This document shows, in pieces, positions 26,150 to 33,142 of a DNA stretch of 43,330 nt. Source of the stretch: an uncultured Polaribacter sp. (lineage in GTDB: Bacteria; Bacteroidota; Bacteroidia; Flavobacteriales; Flavobacteriaceae). The stretch covers positions 1-43,330 of the forward strand of contig CAJQQH010000169.1 in the NCBI GenBank assembly GCA_905480405.1. Direction: 5' to 3'. The position numbers were made by a program, and so were the translations under genes. The notes below the pieces were generated by a model, which searched no databases, was not told the origin of the DNA, and saw only the letters and a program-made list of their open reading frames with translations. Within the stretch, counting starts at the first letter, position 1, and the number at the start of each line of letters is the position of its first letter.

Positions 26150-26157
26150 TACTTTTG
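26150..26157 (+). promoter_or_regulatory. -7 box of the DUF6503-type lipoprotein gene
   Basis: TACTTTTG matches TAnnTTTG, 21 nt before the ATG at 26179. The O2 operator ends 19 bp upstream, about where the -33 element should be (TTA at 20-nt spacing). Confidence 0.6.
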
Positions 26158-26178
26158 TCGTAATTATAAAATATAAAA

Positions 26179-26979
26179 ATGAAAAATTACTTCTACGTTG
26201 CAATATTACTTGTAACTTTTGCTGCTTGCAAACAAAAACAAGAAAGTACAGTTAGTACTGAAAAATTAGAGAAAAACACTTCAATTTCTAAAACAAAGTA
26301 TCCTGTAGAATTACAAAAAGTATTTAAAGCTCATGGAGGAATCGATGTTTGGAAAACAATGAAATCTTTAGTTTTTACTATGGAAACACCTAACGGAGAT
26401 GAAGTAATATCTACAAACTTAAACTCTAGAGAAGCTCTTTTAGAAAACCCAAAAAATACCATTGGTTTTGATGGAAAACAAGTTTGGCTATTAAATAAAA
26501 CAAAGGAAGATTATAAAGGATATGATCCTAAATTTGGCTATAATTTAATGTTCTATTTTTATGCAATGCCATTTATTTTAGCTGATGATGGAATTAATTA
26601 TGCAGAAACAGCACCTTTAGTTTTTGAAGGAATTACGTACCCAGGAATAGAAATTACATACAATAATGGTGTTGGTGAAACTCCTGAAGATCGTTATGTT
26701 TTATACTACAATCCTACAACTTATAAAATGGAATGGCTAGGTTATACGGTTTCTTTTGTTGAAGGAATTGATAAAAAAGAATTACATTTTAGACGTTTTA
26801 ATAGCTGGCAAAATGTAAATGGTTTATTGTTACCAAAAACAATAGTTGGGTATGGTTTTAAAGATGATAAACCAACAAAAGCAAAGCGTACCAATGTTTT
26901 TAAAGACATTAAGGTATCTAAAGTTGCAATTGAAATTGAAAAATTTAGCAAACCAGAAAACGCTAGTTTTGTAAATTAA
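26179..26979 (+). CDS. DUF6503-like lipoprotein
   Basis: A 266-residue exported lipoprotein: signal peptide and lipobox with Cys17 (FAAC-KQK). The mature part starts YPVELQKVFKAHGGIDVWKTMKSL, which resembles the DUF6503 family of Bacteroidota, and continues with beta-rich stretches (FDGKQVWLLNKTKEDY, PEDRYVLYYNPTTYKMEWLGYT). Such proteins look like outer-membrane lipoprotein carrier-type sheets; the function is unknown. It is divergent from tetR and shares the O2 region, so it is probably the third member of the TetR regulon. It ends at a strong terminator. Confidence 0.82.
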   Translation: MKNYFYVAILLVTFAACKQKQESTVSTEKLEKNTSISKTKYPVELQKVFKAHGGIDVWKTMKSLVFTMETPNGDEVISTNLNSREALLENPKNTIGFDGKQVWLLNKTKEDYKGYDPKFGYNLMFYFYAMPFILADDGINYAETAPLVFEGITYPGIEITYNNGVGETPEDRYVLYYNPTTYKMEWLGYTVSFVEGIDKKELHFRRFNSWQNVNGLLLPKTIVGYGFKDDKPTKAKRTNVFKDIKVSKVAIEIEKFSKPENASFVN

Positions 26980-26996
26980 AATAATTACATCAATCT

Positions 26997-27033
26997 AAAA
27001 AGTGCCTTAAATTGTTTTTAAGGCACTTTTTTT
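26997..27033. terminator. Bidirectional terminator after the lipoprotein gene
   Basis: Stem AAAGTGCCTTAA (26999-27010) with TTAAGGCACTTT (27018-27029), then T-run; A-run on the other side. Downstream of the lipoprotein gene on plus and of the YgjV-like gene on minus. Confidence 0.92.
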
Positions 27034-27064
27034 ATTATACTACAACTAGAAATTATAAAATTAT

Positions 27065-27316
27065 TTAGCACGTAGAACTATCTCCAACATTAGATTTATC
27101 CATCTTTTTTGATTTGCGAATATGATAAATATGAATAATGCAAAATATAACTCCGGAAATAACTAAAGGTCCAGAATTTATAAACACACCATAAATAACA
27201 TAAAAAAAACTTGAAATTAAATGCCAAAGCCTAAAACCTAACATTTCTTTTTTTGTAACAGCAAAAAAGCCCGCAGCTATTGCTATATATCCTAATGTTT
27301 CTGCTAAAATATTCAT
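27065..27316 (-). CDS. Small inner-membrane protein, YgjV-like
   Basis: An 83-residue protein with three predicted hydrophobic segments: LGYIAIAAGFFAVT, LWHLISSFFYVIYGVF and GPLVISGVIFCIIHIYHI, then a charged tail with a terminal Cys. The spacing, with IYG followed by a proline-containing third helix, resembles half-repeats of YgjV/SWEET-like transporters, so a dimeric small-molecule transporter is possible. Its ATG overlaps the stop of the marR gene by 4 bp (ATGA-type), so the two are coupled and the MarR protein probably controls it. Confidence 0.72.
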   Translation of the reverse strand: MNILAETLGYIAIAAGFFAVTKKEMLGFRLWHLISSFFYVIYGVFINSGPLVISGVIFCIIHIYHIRKSKKMDKSNVGDSSTC

Positions 27317-27795
27317 TCTTTATTCAATTTTAATAATACACGTTGTTTGTAGTTTAATTGATTTATTTTTTCTTCTATTCTTGTGATTTCTTCTAAAAAA
27401 TTTGGACTGTCAACTAACAAATCTTCTACAACAGAAGCTCCATTTTGCCAATACACTTCTAAATTTTTCATGTATTGGTATCCTTTTTTGGTTAATGAAA
27501 GTACTTGTTTTCTTTTATCATCTTTATCGCAATAAGACGCTATATAAGATTGCTTCTTCATTTTATTTACAATTTTAACTATTGCAGGATGCGAAAACTG
27601 TAAAGCATCAGACATTTCTGTAATCGTCATTTCTTTATGGTCTCTTAATAGTTTAAAAATTAAGTTCCAATTTGGCTCTATATCTAATCCTTCAGACTTA
27701 TATAAATCTTTTGTGCTATATAATAATGCATCGCTTAACCTCTTAAGTCTACTTGTTAGTCCTTCATATTCTAATGCTATTAAAAAATCTTTCAT
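27313..27795 (-). CDS. MarR family transcriptional regulator
   Basis: A 160-residue winged-helix regulator. WNLIFKLLRDHKEMTITEMSDALQFSHPAIVKIVNKMKKQSYIASYCDKDDKRKQVLSLTKKGYQYM spans helix-turn-helix and wing near residues 43-110, with the DKDDKRKQVLSLT wing typical of MarR. It starts 6 bp from operator-like palindrome copy 2 and overlaps the small membrane protein gene by 4 bp. Ligand unknown. Two palindromes and the -7 box in the promoter region indicate autoregulation. Confidence 0.93.
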   Translation of the reverse strand: MKDFLIALEYEGLTSRLKRLSDALLYSTKDLYKSEGLDIEPNWNLIFKLLRDHKEMTITEMSDALQFSHPAIVKIVNKMKKQSYIASYCDKDDKRKQVLSLTKKGYQYMKNLEVYWQNGASVVEDLLVDSPNFLEEITRIEEKINQLNYKQRVLLKLNKE

Positions 27796-27801
27796 AGTTA
27801 T

Positions 27802-27847
27802 GTAACTGGTTACGCAAATATATGTAAAAAAACGTAACTAGTTACGT
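27802..27847. promoter_or_regulatory. MarR promoter with two GTAACTNGTTAC operators
   Basis: ACGTAACTAGTTACGT (27832-27847) is a perfect 16-bp palindrome and GTAACTGGTTAC (27802-27813) a near-perfect second copy; their centres are 32 bp apart, about three helical turns on the same face. The minus-strand -7 box TATATTTG (27822-27815) lies between them, 19 bp upstream of the marR ATG. The sites flank the promoter as expected for cooperative autorepression. Confidence 0.8.
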
Positions 27848-27856
27848 AAATAGATA

Positions 27857-27890
27857 AAAGAAAGACTACCTTTAAATAAGATAGTCTCTT
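27857..27890 (-). terminator. Terminator of the SnoaL-like lipoprotein gene
   Basis: On the minus strand AGAGACTATCTT-ATTT-AAAGGTAGTCTTTCTTTT forms an imperfect hairpin (one G-U or mismatch) with T-rich tail, just before the marR control region. Confidence 0.7.
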
Positions 27891-27926
27891 TGACACTAAA
27901 TTGAGGGAACTAATATTTTATGTTAG

Positions 27927-28805
27927 TTAGTTTGGAAAGTTAAATTTCCCATTCGTATTTTTTCTATCTGCTTCTGGTGCAATAGTCTCCATAACATCCC
28001 AATGTTCTGCTATTTTACCATTTTCAATTCTAAATAAGTCGTAATAAGAAGTTGGTTGTCCTGCAAAAGTTCCTTCACTAATAGCTAAAACAAAATTACC
28101 TTGTCCTAATACTTTGTGTGTTTTATTGAAAACCATAGAAATACCTTGTTTTGCCATTCCTTCTAAAGCTTGACCTAACCCAGACAAACCATCTGCAATA
28201 TTTGGATTGTGTTGTATGTAGTTATCATCATTAAAATAACCTTGTAATTTATCCATTCTACCATTGATTAAAACATCAGTTAAAAAACTAGAAACCAACG
28301 CTTTGTTTACTTCAGTTTTATCTAAATCTGTAATAGTTGTGGCTCCATCAGTTTGACTATGACTACTTGGGTTGACAGATGCTTTTTGAATTAAATTATC
28401 CCAATGTTCAACAATTAACCCATTTTCGAAACGGAAAATATCAAAACCAATTTTTGGTCCAAAAAAATTGTATTCAGTTTGTGCAAATACATAATCTCCA
28501 TCTTCAAAAGCTCTAACTGTATTTACTTTAAAACCGCCTTCTGGTGCATTCGATAATAAAGCACCAAATCCAGCTAAACCATCTGCTACTGCTAAATTAT
28601 GTTGCTTGTAATTTGTAGGATTAATATAAGCTATTGCCTCTTTATCTCCGGTTTCTATACTTTTTAAAACTGCTAATGTTTTGTCTTTGTTTGATATTTT
28701 CATTTTTGAGATTTTATTAGTTACCTTTTTATTGTTTTCTTTTTTTCCCGATTTGCATGCTATCATTGTCATGACTAATGCTATTACTGTTATTGTTTGT
28801 TTCAT
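27927..28805 (-). CDS. Lipoprotein with two SnoaL/NTF2-like repeats
   Basis: A 292-residue lipoprotein (signal peptide with lipobox Cys17, IAC-KSG). Two NTF2/SnoaL-like domains lie in tandem: repeat 1 near residues 40-150 (ETGDKEAIAYINPTNYKQHN, ADGLAGFGALL, GFDIFRFENGLIVEHWDNL) and repeat 2 near 170-285 (FNDDNYIQHNPNIADGLSGLGQALEG, YYDLFRIENGKIAEHWDVMET). Each carries the QHN and ENGxIxEHWD motifs. Single-domain members are cytoplasmic ester-cyclase-like proteins; a lipid-anchored tandem is less usual. A -7 box TAATTTTG (28834-28827) lies 21 bp upstream. Role unknown. Confidence 0.88.
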   Translation of the reverse strand: MKQTITVIALVMTMIACKSGKKENNKKVTNKISKMKISNKDKTLAVLKSIETGDKEAIAYINPTNYKQHNLAVADGLAGFGALLSNAPEGGFKVNTVRAFEDGDYVFAQTEYNFFGPKIGFDIFRFENGLIVEHWDNLIQKASVNPSSHSQTDGATTITDLDKTEVNKALVSSFLTDVLINGRMDKLQGYFNDDNYIQHNPNIADGLSGLGQALEGMAKQGISMVFNKTHKVLGQGNFVLAISEGTFAGQPTSYYDLFRIENGKIAEHWDVMETIAPEADRKNTNGKFNFPN

Positions 28806-28826
28806 AATTGTTGTTATTTATGAGGA

Positions 28827-28834
28827 CAAAATTA
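28827..28834 (-). promoter_or_regulatory. -7 box of the SnoaL-like lipoprotein gene
   Basis: The minus strand reads TAATTTTG, consensus TAnnTTTG, 21 nt before the ATG at 28805. It lies in the short gap between the araC-type gene and the lipoprotein gene, so the latter has its own promoter. Confidence 0.5.
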
Positions 28835-28900
28835 CAGTACAAGTATTCTTTACTAAAGGTTAAAAAAGTTTTAAAAATGGTAAATATCGAACCTTAAAAA

Positions 28901-29779
28901 CTACACGTAGTCTTTTTTGAATTGATTTGGGGTAAATTTTGTATGTTTCTTAAAGTATTTCACAAAGTTGGTTGGCTCTTCAAACCCTAAAAAATAAGCT
29001 AATTCTGTACTTTTAATTTCTGAATTTACAAGTAATCTTTTGGCTTCTAAAATTATATACTCATCTATAAATTGTTTTGCAGTTAACGCAATAATACTTT
29101 TACAAATAGTATTAAGATGTTTGTATGTTATATTCAGTTTTTCAGCATAAAAATCAGCATTTCTACTTTTGTTAAAATGAATTTCTAAAAGCGATTTAAA
29201 ATCTAAAAACTTGTTTAATTTATCTGAACGTTTTAAATGAAAGGTTTGATATTGTTTTAAGCGTTCTAATTTTGAAAAGATAATAGAATACAAAGAGTTG
29301 TAAGTGTTTTCTAGATTGTAACTTTCGCCTTTGATAGTGTATTCTTTATAAAATAGCTCAATGTATTCTACTACATTAGATTCTTTAGGAACTTTAATAA
29401 TAGGTGAAAATAAGTGTGAATTAAAAAGTCTTACAATTTCATTTTTAGGAAGTGTGTTTATCTGTTTTTTTAAGTATTCTTCAGTAAATAATAAGATATA
29501 TCCTTTTAAATCTTTTGTAAACCGAAACGCATTTACTTGCCCTTTTGATAAGTGAATAATTGTATTTTTTTTTACATCATGCCATACAAAATCTATAAAT
29601 TGCTTGCTTTTACCATCTGTATATAAAACAATCATATTAAAAGCAACTTGATGTACTTTTTCTGGACTATGACCTATATCTTTTTTACGAAGTGCTAAAC
29701 TTTCAATCGTAATTATTTCTATACCAATATTGTACGGTTTTTTAGAATCGAATACAATATTTGGAATTTCTTTTTGCAT
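28901..29779 (-). CDS. AraC family transcriptional regulator
   Basis: A 292-residue regulator with a C-terminal AraC/XylS double helix-turn-helix (about residues 195-290): FNKSRNADFYAEKLNITYKHLNTICKSIIALTAKQFIDEYIILEAKRLLVNSEIKSTELAYFLGFEEPTNFVKYFKKHTKFTPNQFKK, ending in the standard GFxxxxxFxxxFKKHxxxTPxxF motif. The N-terminal 190 residues form a cupin-like or ligand domain (FVWHDVKKNTIIHLSKGQVNAFRF). Target is likely the SnoaL-like lipoprotein gene downstream, by position only. A TAAGTTTG box ends only 6 bp before the ATG, so the mRNA may be nearly leaderless. Confidence 0.93.
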   Translation of the reverse strand: MQKEIPNIVFDSKKPYNIGIEIITIESLALRKKDIGHSPEKVHQVAFNMIVLYTDGKSKQFIDFVWHDVKKNTIIHLSKGQVNAFRFTKDLKGYILLFTEEYLKKQINTLPKNEIVRLFNSHLFSPIIKVPKESNVVEYIELFYKEYTIKGESYNLENTYNSLYSIIFSKLERLKQYQTFHLKRSDKLNKFLDFKSLLEIHFNKSRNADFYAEKLNITYKHLNTICKSIIALTAKQFIDEYIILEAKRLLVNSEIKSTELAYFLGFEEPTNFVKYFKKHTKFTPNQFKKDYV

Positions 29780-29858
29780 ATTTTACAAACTTATACTTTT
29801 TTTTATATTAGAAGTCACATTTTAAAGTGGATTGTCTTAATCTTTATAACGAATAAAA

Positions 29859-30518
29859 TTATATAACCGTTATAATTTCACTTTCTGCTAATCTAGATTT
29901 TGGTGTTTTATCAGTTGAATTAAAATCTGATTCTGCTCTATATCCTAAAGAAACAGCAACTATAGAAGTGTATCCTTTTTCTCTTAAACCAAATTCTTCA
30001 TCCAATACTTTAACATCAATACCTTCCATTGGTGTTGCATCAATACCTAAACTAGCAACACCTAATAAAAAGCTTCCAATGTTAAGATATACTTGCTTTT
30101 CCATCCAGTGTTGTAAATCTTTTAAATCGTATTTATGAATATCTGTAAAAGCATTCATTCCACCATACATTCCATTTTTAATGTCTTCATTTGGGAATCT
30201 TCCATCTTTATCTTGAACCTCTAAAAGATGCTTCATATAATCTTCATCTGCACTAGTTCTTGAACAAAATAATATTACAGCAGAAGCATTTACCACTTTG
30301 GGTTCGTTAAAATGAAAGAAACCTTTAGTTCCTTTTGCAATTCGTTCTTTACCTTCTTTTGTTTCTGCTATAATAAAATGCCAAGGTTGTAGGTTTACAC
30401 TTGAAGGACTCATTCTTAATAAATTCTTAACTTCCGTCATATCAGTTTCAGATATTTTCTTGGATGTGTCAAACTCCTTTGTTGTATATCTCCAGTTTAA
30501 TATTTCTTTTAAATTCAT
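29859..30518 (-). CDS. nfsB: NfsB-type nitroreductase
   Basis: A 219-residue FMN-dependent NAD(P)H nitroreductase. The sequence follows Escherichia coli NfsB along its whole length: RYTTKEFDTSKK near residue 10, MSPSSVNLQPWHFIIAETKEGKERIAKGT (FMN and substrate site), MEKQVYLNIGSFLLGVASLGIDATPMEGID, and FGLREKGYTSIVAVSLGYR. It reduces nitroaromatics and quinones by two electrons. Its promoter (TTG, N20, TACTTTTG) is bracketed by a 20-bp inverted repeat, and an HxlR regulator gene is divergent from it, suggesting induction by electrophiles. Confidence 0.93.
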   Translation of the reverse strand: MNLKEILNWRYTTKEFDTSKKISETDMTEVKNLLRMSPSSVNLQPWHFIIAETKEGKERIAKGTKGFFHFNEPKVVNASAVILFCSRTSADEDYMKHLLEVQDKDGRFPNEDIKNGMYGGMNAFTDIHKYDLKDLQHWMEKQVYLNIGSFLLGVASLGIDATPMEGIDVKVLDEEFGLREKGYTSIVAVSLGYRAESDFNSTDKTPKSRLAESEIITVI

Positions 30519-30525
30519 TTTATAT

Positions 30526-30613
30526 ATATTTTATACTATCATTTTTATAGTTGCAAAAGTATGTTTAGTTTTAATACCTTACAATAACGGTCGAAAATGA
30601 TAGTATAAAATAT
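30526..30613. promoter_or_regulatory. nfsB promoter bracketed by a perfect 20-bp inverted repeat
   Basis: ATATTTTATACTATCATTTT (30526-30545) is exactly repeated in inverse orientation at 30594-30613. Between them on the minus strand lies TTG at 30584-30582, 20 nt, then TACTTTTG at 30561-30554, a full-consensus Bacteroidota promoter for nfsB. One arm lies just downstream of the expected transcript start, the other upstream of -33. Two operators for the divergent HxlR regulator are the natural reading. Confidence 0.78.
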
Positions 30614-30675
30614 TTTTATTAAAACACTATAATACAATCACTTAATGTATAAATTAATCACTATAAAAAATATAG

Positions 30676-30706
30676 TTGTATGCATAAGAATAGCTTATTA
30701 CTTTTG
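30676..30706 (+). promoter_or_regulatory. hxlR-type gene promoter
   Basis: TTG at 30676-30678, 20 nt spacer, TACTTTTG at 30699-30706: an exact match to the TTG-N20-TAnnTTTG pattern, 35 nt before the ATG at 30742. It is 63 bp from the right operator arm, so it may escape the control acting on nfsB. Confidence 0.75.
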
Positions 30707-30741
30707 TATCAATAAAACATGTAAAAGAAAGTTTTTACTTT

Positions 30742-31104
30742 ATGGAAAAATTAAAAGAACAAAAAAAAGAATTAATAAAGTTTAAAGGAAAAGAATATCC
30801 TTGTTGTGCAAGTTTAACAATGGGAATTATTGGTGGAAAATGGAAAACCGTAATCCTATTTCATTTAATAGAAAAACCTTTGCGTTATAATGAGTTAAGA
30901 AAAGAAATGCCCACCGTTACGGAAAGAACTTTAAGCTTACAATTAAAAACATTAGAAGAAGATGGTATTGTAAAAAGGAAAGTTTACACTTCTAAACCAC
31001 CTTTAAAAGTGGTATATTCATTAACAGATTTCGGAAAAACATTAATTCCTGTTATACAATCTATTGCAAACTGGGGACATACAGTGTATAACAATAAGGC
31101 TTAA
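30742..31104 (+). CDS. HxlR family transcriptional regulator
   Basis: A 120-residue winged-helix regulator. CCASLTMGIIGGKWKTVILFHLIEKPLRYNELRKEMPTVTERTLSLQLKTLEEDGIVKRKVY spans most of the domain (about residues 20-85), with the conserved Cys near position 20 (PCCASLTMGIIGGKWK) that in family members such as YodB or HypR senses quinones and hypochlorite by thiol chemistry. Here two adjacent cysteines (residues 20 and 21) are present. It is divergent from nfsB, and its 3' end is 4 bp from the convergent mscL stop. Confidence 0.93.
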   Translation: MEKLKEQKKELIKFKGKEYPCCASLTMGIIGGKWKTVILFHLIEKPLRYNELRKEMPTVTERTLSLQLKTLEEDGIVKRKVYTSKPPLKVVYSLTDFGKTLIPVIQSIANWGHTVYNNKA

Positions 31105-31108
31105 ATAA

Positions 31109-31567
31109 TTATTTTTTTTCGCCTAAAATCTTTTCTAAAAATTGGTTTTGCTTCTCTAAAAGTTCATTGGTTTTATGCATTAACTCAATGTTTTTAGGGG
31201 TAACAACTGTTTTGTTTTTAGGGTCGTCTGCTTTATTCTTCATGGAATTCATTAACTTAACCATTACAAAAACAGTAAATGCAATTACCAAGAAATCGAT
31301 TCCTGCTTCAAATAATTTACCATAACCAATAGCAATTTCTTCCAACTTTGGTTTTCCTTCTAAAGCAACAGTTTCTCTTAAAATTAATCTTTTGTTTTCC
31401 CAATTTTTACCGCCAGTTATCAAGGATAATGGAGGCATTAAAACTTCTTTTACAAGTATGTTAACTACTTTATTAAAAGCAGCTCCAATAATTACACCAA
31501 TGGCAATATCTATCATATTCCCTTTTACGGCAAACTCTCTAAAATCTTGTAATAATTTAAACTTCAT
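31109..31567 (-). CDS. mscL: Large-conductance mechanosensitive channel protein
   Basis: MscL forms a pentameric channel that opens under hypo-osmotic shock. The 152-residue protein shows the N-terminal amphipathic helix and TM1: LQDFREFAVKGNMIDIAIGVIIGAAFNKVVNILVKEVLMPPLSL, with the gate motif, then TM2 (FEAGIDFLVIAFTVFVMVKLMNSMKNK) near residue 100 and a cytoplasmic helix (TNELLEKQNQFLEKIL). The loop of about 45 residues is at the long end of the family. It is 8 bp after the LuxE-type gene on the minus strand. Confidence 0.95.
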   Translation of the reverse strand: MKFKLLQDFREFAVKGNMIDIAIGVIIGAAFNKVVNILVKEVLMPPLSLITGGKNWENKRLILRETVALEGKPKLEEIAIGYGKLFEAGIDFLVIAFTVFVMVKLMNSMKNKADDPKNKTVVTPKNIELMHKTNELLEKQNQFLEKILGEKK

Positions 31568-31575
31568 ATTCTTTT

Positions 31576-32550
31576 TTATAAAACCATTAAATTACAACCT
31601 CTAATATCTGAATTATCAAAACGACCAATAATTTCAAAGCTCCCGTTTTTATACACTTTTCCTAGATCTTGCGTAGCAATAAAGGAACAAGAATTATAAT
31701 TTGCTAAATCTATTACATTAATTCCTCCGTTTTTTCCTACTACATTTATGGTTAATGCATCTTCTGTATCTCGTGTTAAAATCTTCATCCAAGGTGGTGT
31801 TTCAAAAACACCATTTCCTTTTGAATATCCTTGACTTAACAATTCAGTCATTCCATATTCTGAATGAATTTCTGTAACTCCAAATCCGTTTTGTAAAACA
31901 TCATGTAATTCTTCTCTAACCAACTCTTTTCTTCTTCCTTTCATTCCACCAGTTTCCATAATAATGGTATTATTTAGTTGGAACTGTTGCATTTCTATTA
32001 AGTCTAATAAAGCAAAGGAAACTCCAACTAATAGTGTTTTTTGACCCTTTTTATCTAATTCTACGAGTTTTCTTGCTAACTCTTCTAAATCATCAAGAAA
32101 AAATCCACTTTCTTTGTTTTTAGATCTTCTTATTAAATCATTTACCATAAAAACCAAAGAAGATCCTTTACGTTCTAGATAATTTGGCAATAAAGCTAAA
32201 ACAACATATTCTTCTATATCTCCATAAAAATGAGCAAAACCTTTTAAATAACTCTTTTTATAAATATCAATATCTGTTACAAAATGTTTACTAGTAACAC
32301 TACCTGTTGTTCCAGAACTTGTAAAAACCTCTTGAACTTCTTCTAAAGTGGAAACTACTGTTTTGTTTTTAAAAAATTGAATTGGTAAAAAAGGAATTTC
32401 TTCTACATTATTAATATCCGAAGGGTGTACATTAATCAAATCACAAAAAGAACGATATACTTTGTTATTTTTAAACTGATGTTTAAAAGTTTCTATTGCA
32501 ATTTTTGTAAATTGCTTTTCAGATTGTATGTTAAAAATATTTTCTTGCAT
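31576..32550 (-). CDS. LuxE-type acyl-protein synthetase/acyl transferase
   Basis: A 324-residue member of the LuxE (PaaK-related, adenylate-forming) family. Motifs are FTSSGTTGSVTSKHF near residue 90 (phosphate-binding loop), LLVGVSFALLDLIEMQQ, METGGMKGRRKELVREEL, and SEYGMTELLSQGY near 235 (the YGMTE motif of adenylating enzymes). No luminescence genes are near, and Bacteroidota carry such genes widely, so the acyl chain is probably handed to another carrier. The C-terminal lid domain is truncated, as is normal in LuxE. Expected in the cytoplasm; co-transcribed with mscL. Confidence 0.88.
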   Translation of the reverse strand: MQENIFNIQSEKQFTKIAIETFKHQFKNNKVYRSFCDLINVHPSDINNVEEIPFLPIQFFKNKTVVSTLEEVQEVFTSSGTTGSVTSKHFVTDIDIYKKSYLKGFAHFYGDIEEYVVLALLPNYLERKGSSLVFMVNDLIRRSKNKESGFFLDDLEELARKLVELDKKGQKTLLVGVSFALLDLIEMQQFQLNNTIIMETGGMKGRRKELVREELHDVLQNGFGVTEIHSEYGMTELLSQGYSKGNGVFETPPWMKILTRDTEDALTINVVGKNGGINVIDLANYNSCSFIATQDLGKVYKNGSFEIIGRFDNSDIRGCNLMVL

Positions 32551-32575
32551 AGGATTCTACAAAAATAGTTAATAT

Positions 32576-32962
32576 ATGAGAGTTTTTATCATCTTACTGA
32601 TTCCATTACTACTCGTTTTTAAATCTTGCGAAACTTCAAACAAATTAACCAGTCAAAAAAAAGATGAAAGTAATTTGCTTGCCTTATTTACAGAAATTGA
32701 AGAATTAGCCTTAAGTGTTTCTTGTTTAGATGCTAATAATTGGAATTTTACTGCTTATGGTGTAAAAGCCTGTGGTGGTCCCCAAGGTTACATAGCGTAT
32801 TCTTCTGAAATTAATACTTCGATTTTTTTGCAAAAAATTGACGAATACACACTAGCAGAGAAAAAATATAATATAAAGTGGGGTATAATATCAACTTGTG
32901 ATATACAAAACCCACCAATTTCTATAGAATGTAATAACAACCTACCTGTTTTAAGGTATTAA
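32576..32962 (+). CDS. Small lipoprotein with CGGP motif
   Basis: A 128-residue exported lipoprotein with lipobox Cys18 (KSC-ETS). The mature part contains SCLDANNWNFTAYGVKACGGPQGYIAYS and later N-IKWGIISTCDIQNPP: a short conserved domain with an internal Cys-CGGP-Cys pattern that recurs in uncharacterised bacterial secreted proteins as far as I recall. The four mature cysteines could form two disulfides. It is divergent from the LuxE-type gene, separated by 25 bp, so the promoters must overlap. Function unknown. Confidence 0.75.
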   Translation: MRVFIILLIPLLLVFKSCETSNKLTSQKKDESNLLALFTEIEELALSVSCLDANNWNFTAYGVKACGGPQGYIAYSSEINTSIFLQKIDEYTLAEKKYNIKWGIISTCDIQNPPISIECNNNLPVLRY

Positions 32963-33099
32963 ATATCTTGTAGTTAAATTCGTTTCTTAAAATTTTTAAA
33001 CATAATCGGTTATCAAAACCATATAACTCACAACACTAAAAGTGTGCTATTTTTACTTATTTTATATTAAATTTAACATTAAGGAGAATAAAATGTAAC

Positions 33100-33107
33100 T
33101 ATTTTTG
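33100..33107 (+). promoter_or_regulatory. -7 box of the 33143 gene
   Basis: TATTTTTG fits TAnnTTTG, 35 nt before the ATG at 33143. No TTG stands at the standard spacing. Confidence 0.45.
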
Positions 33108-33142
33108 CTTTTTTGTGTCAAATTTTATAGAAAACCTAAAAA

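Noticed and set aside
31576..32550. Bioluminescence operon
   Set aside because: Only a LuxE-type protein is present; no luxA, luxB, luxC or luxD is in the window, and LuxE-like enzymes are widespread in this phylum.
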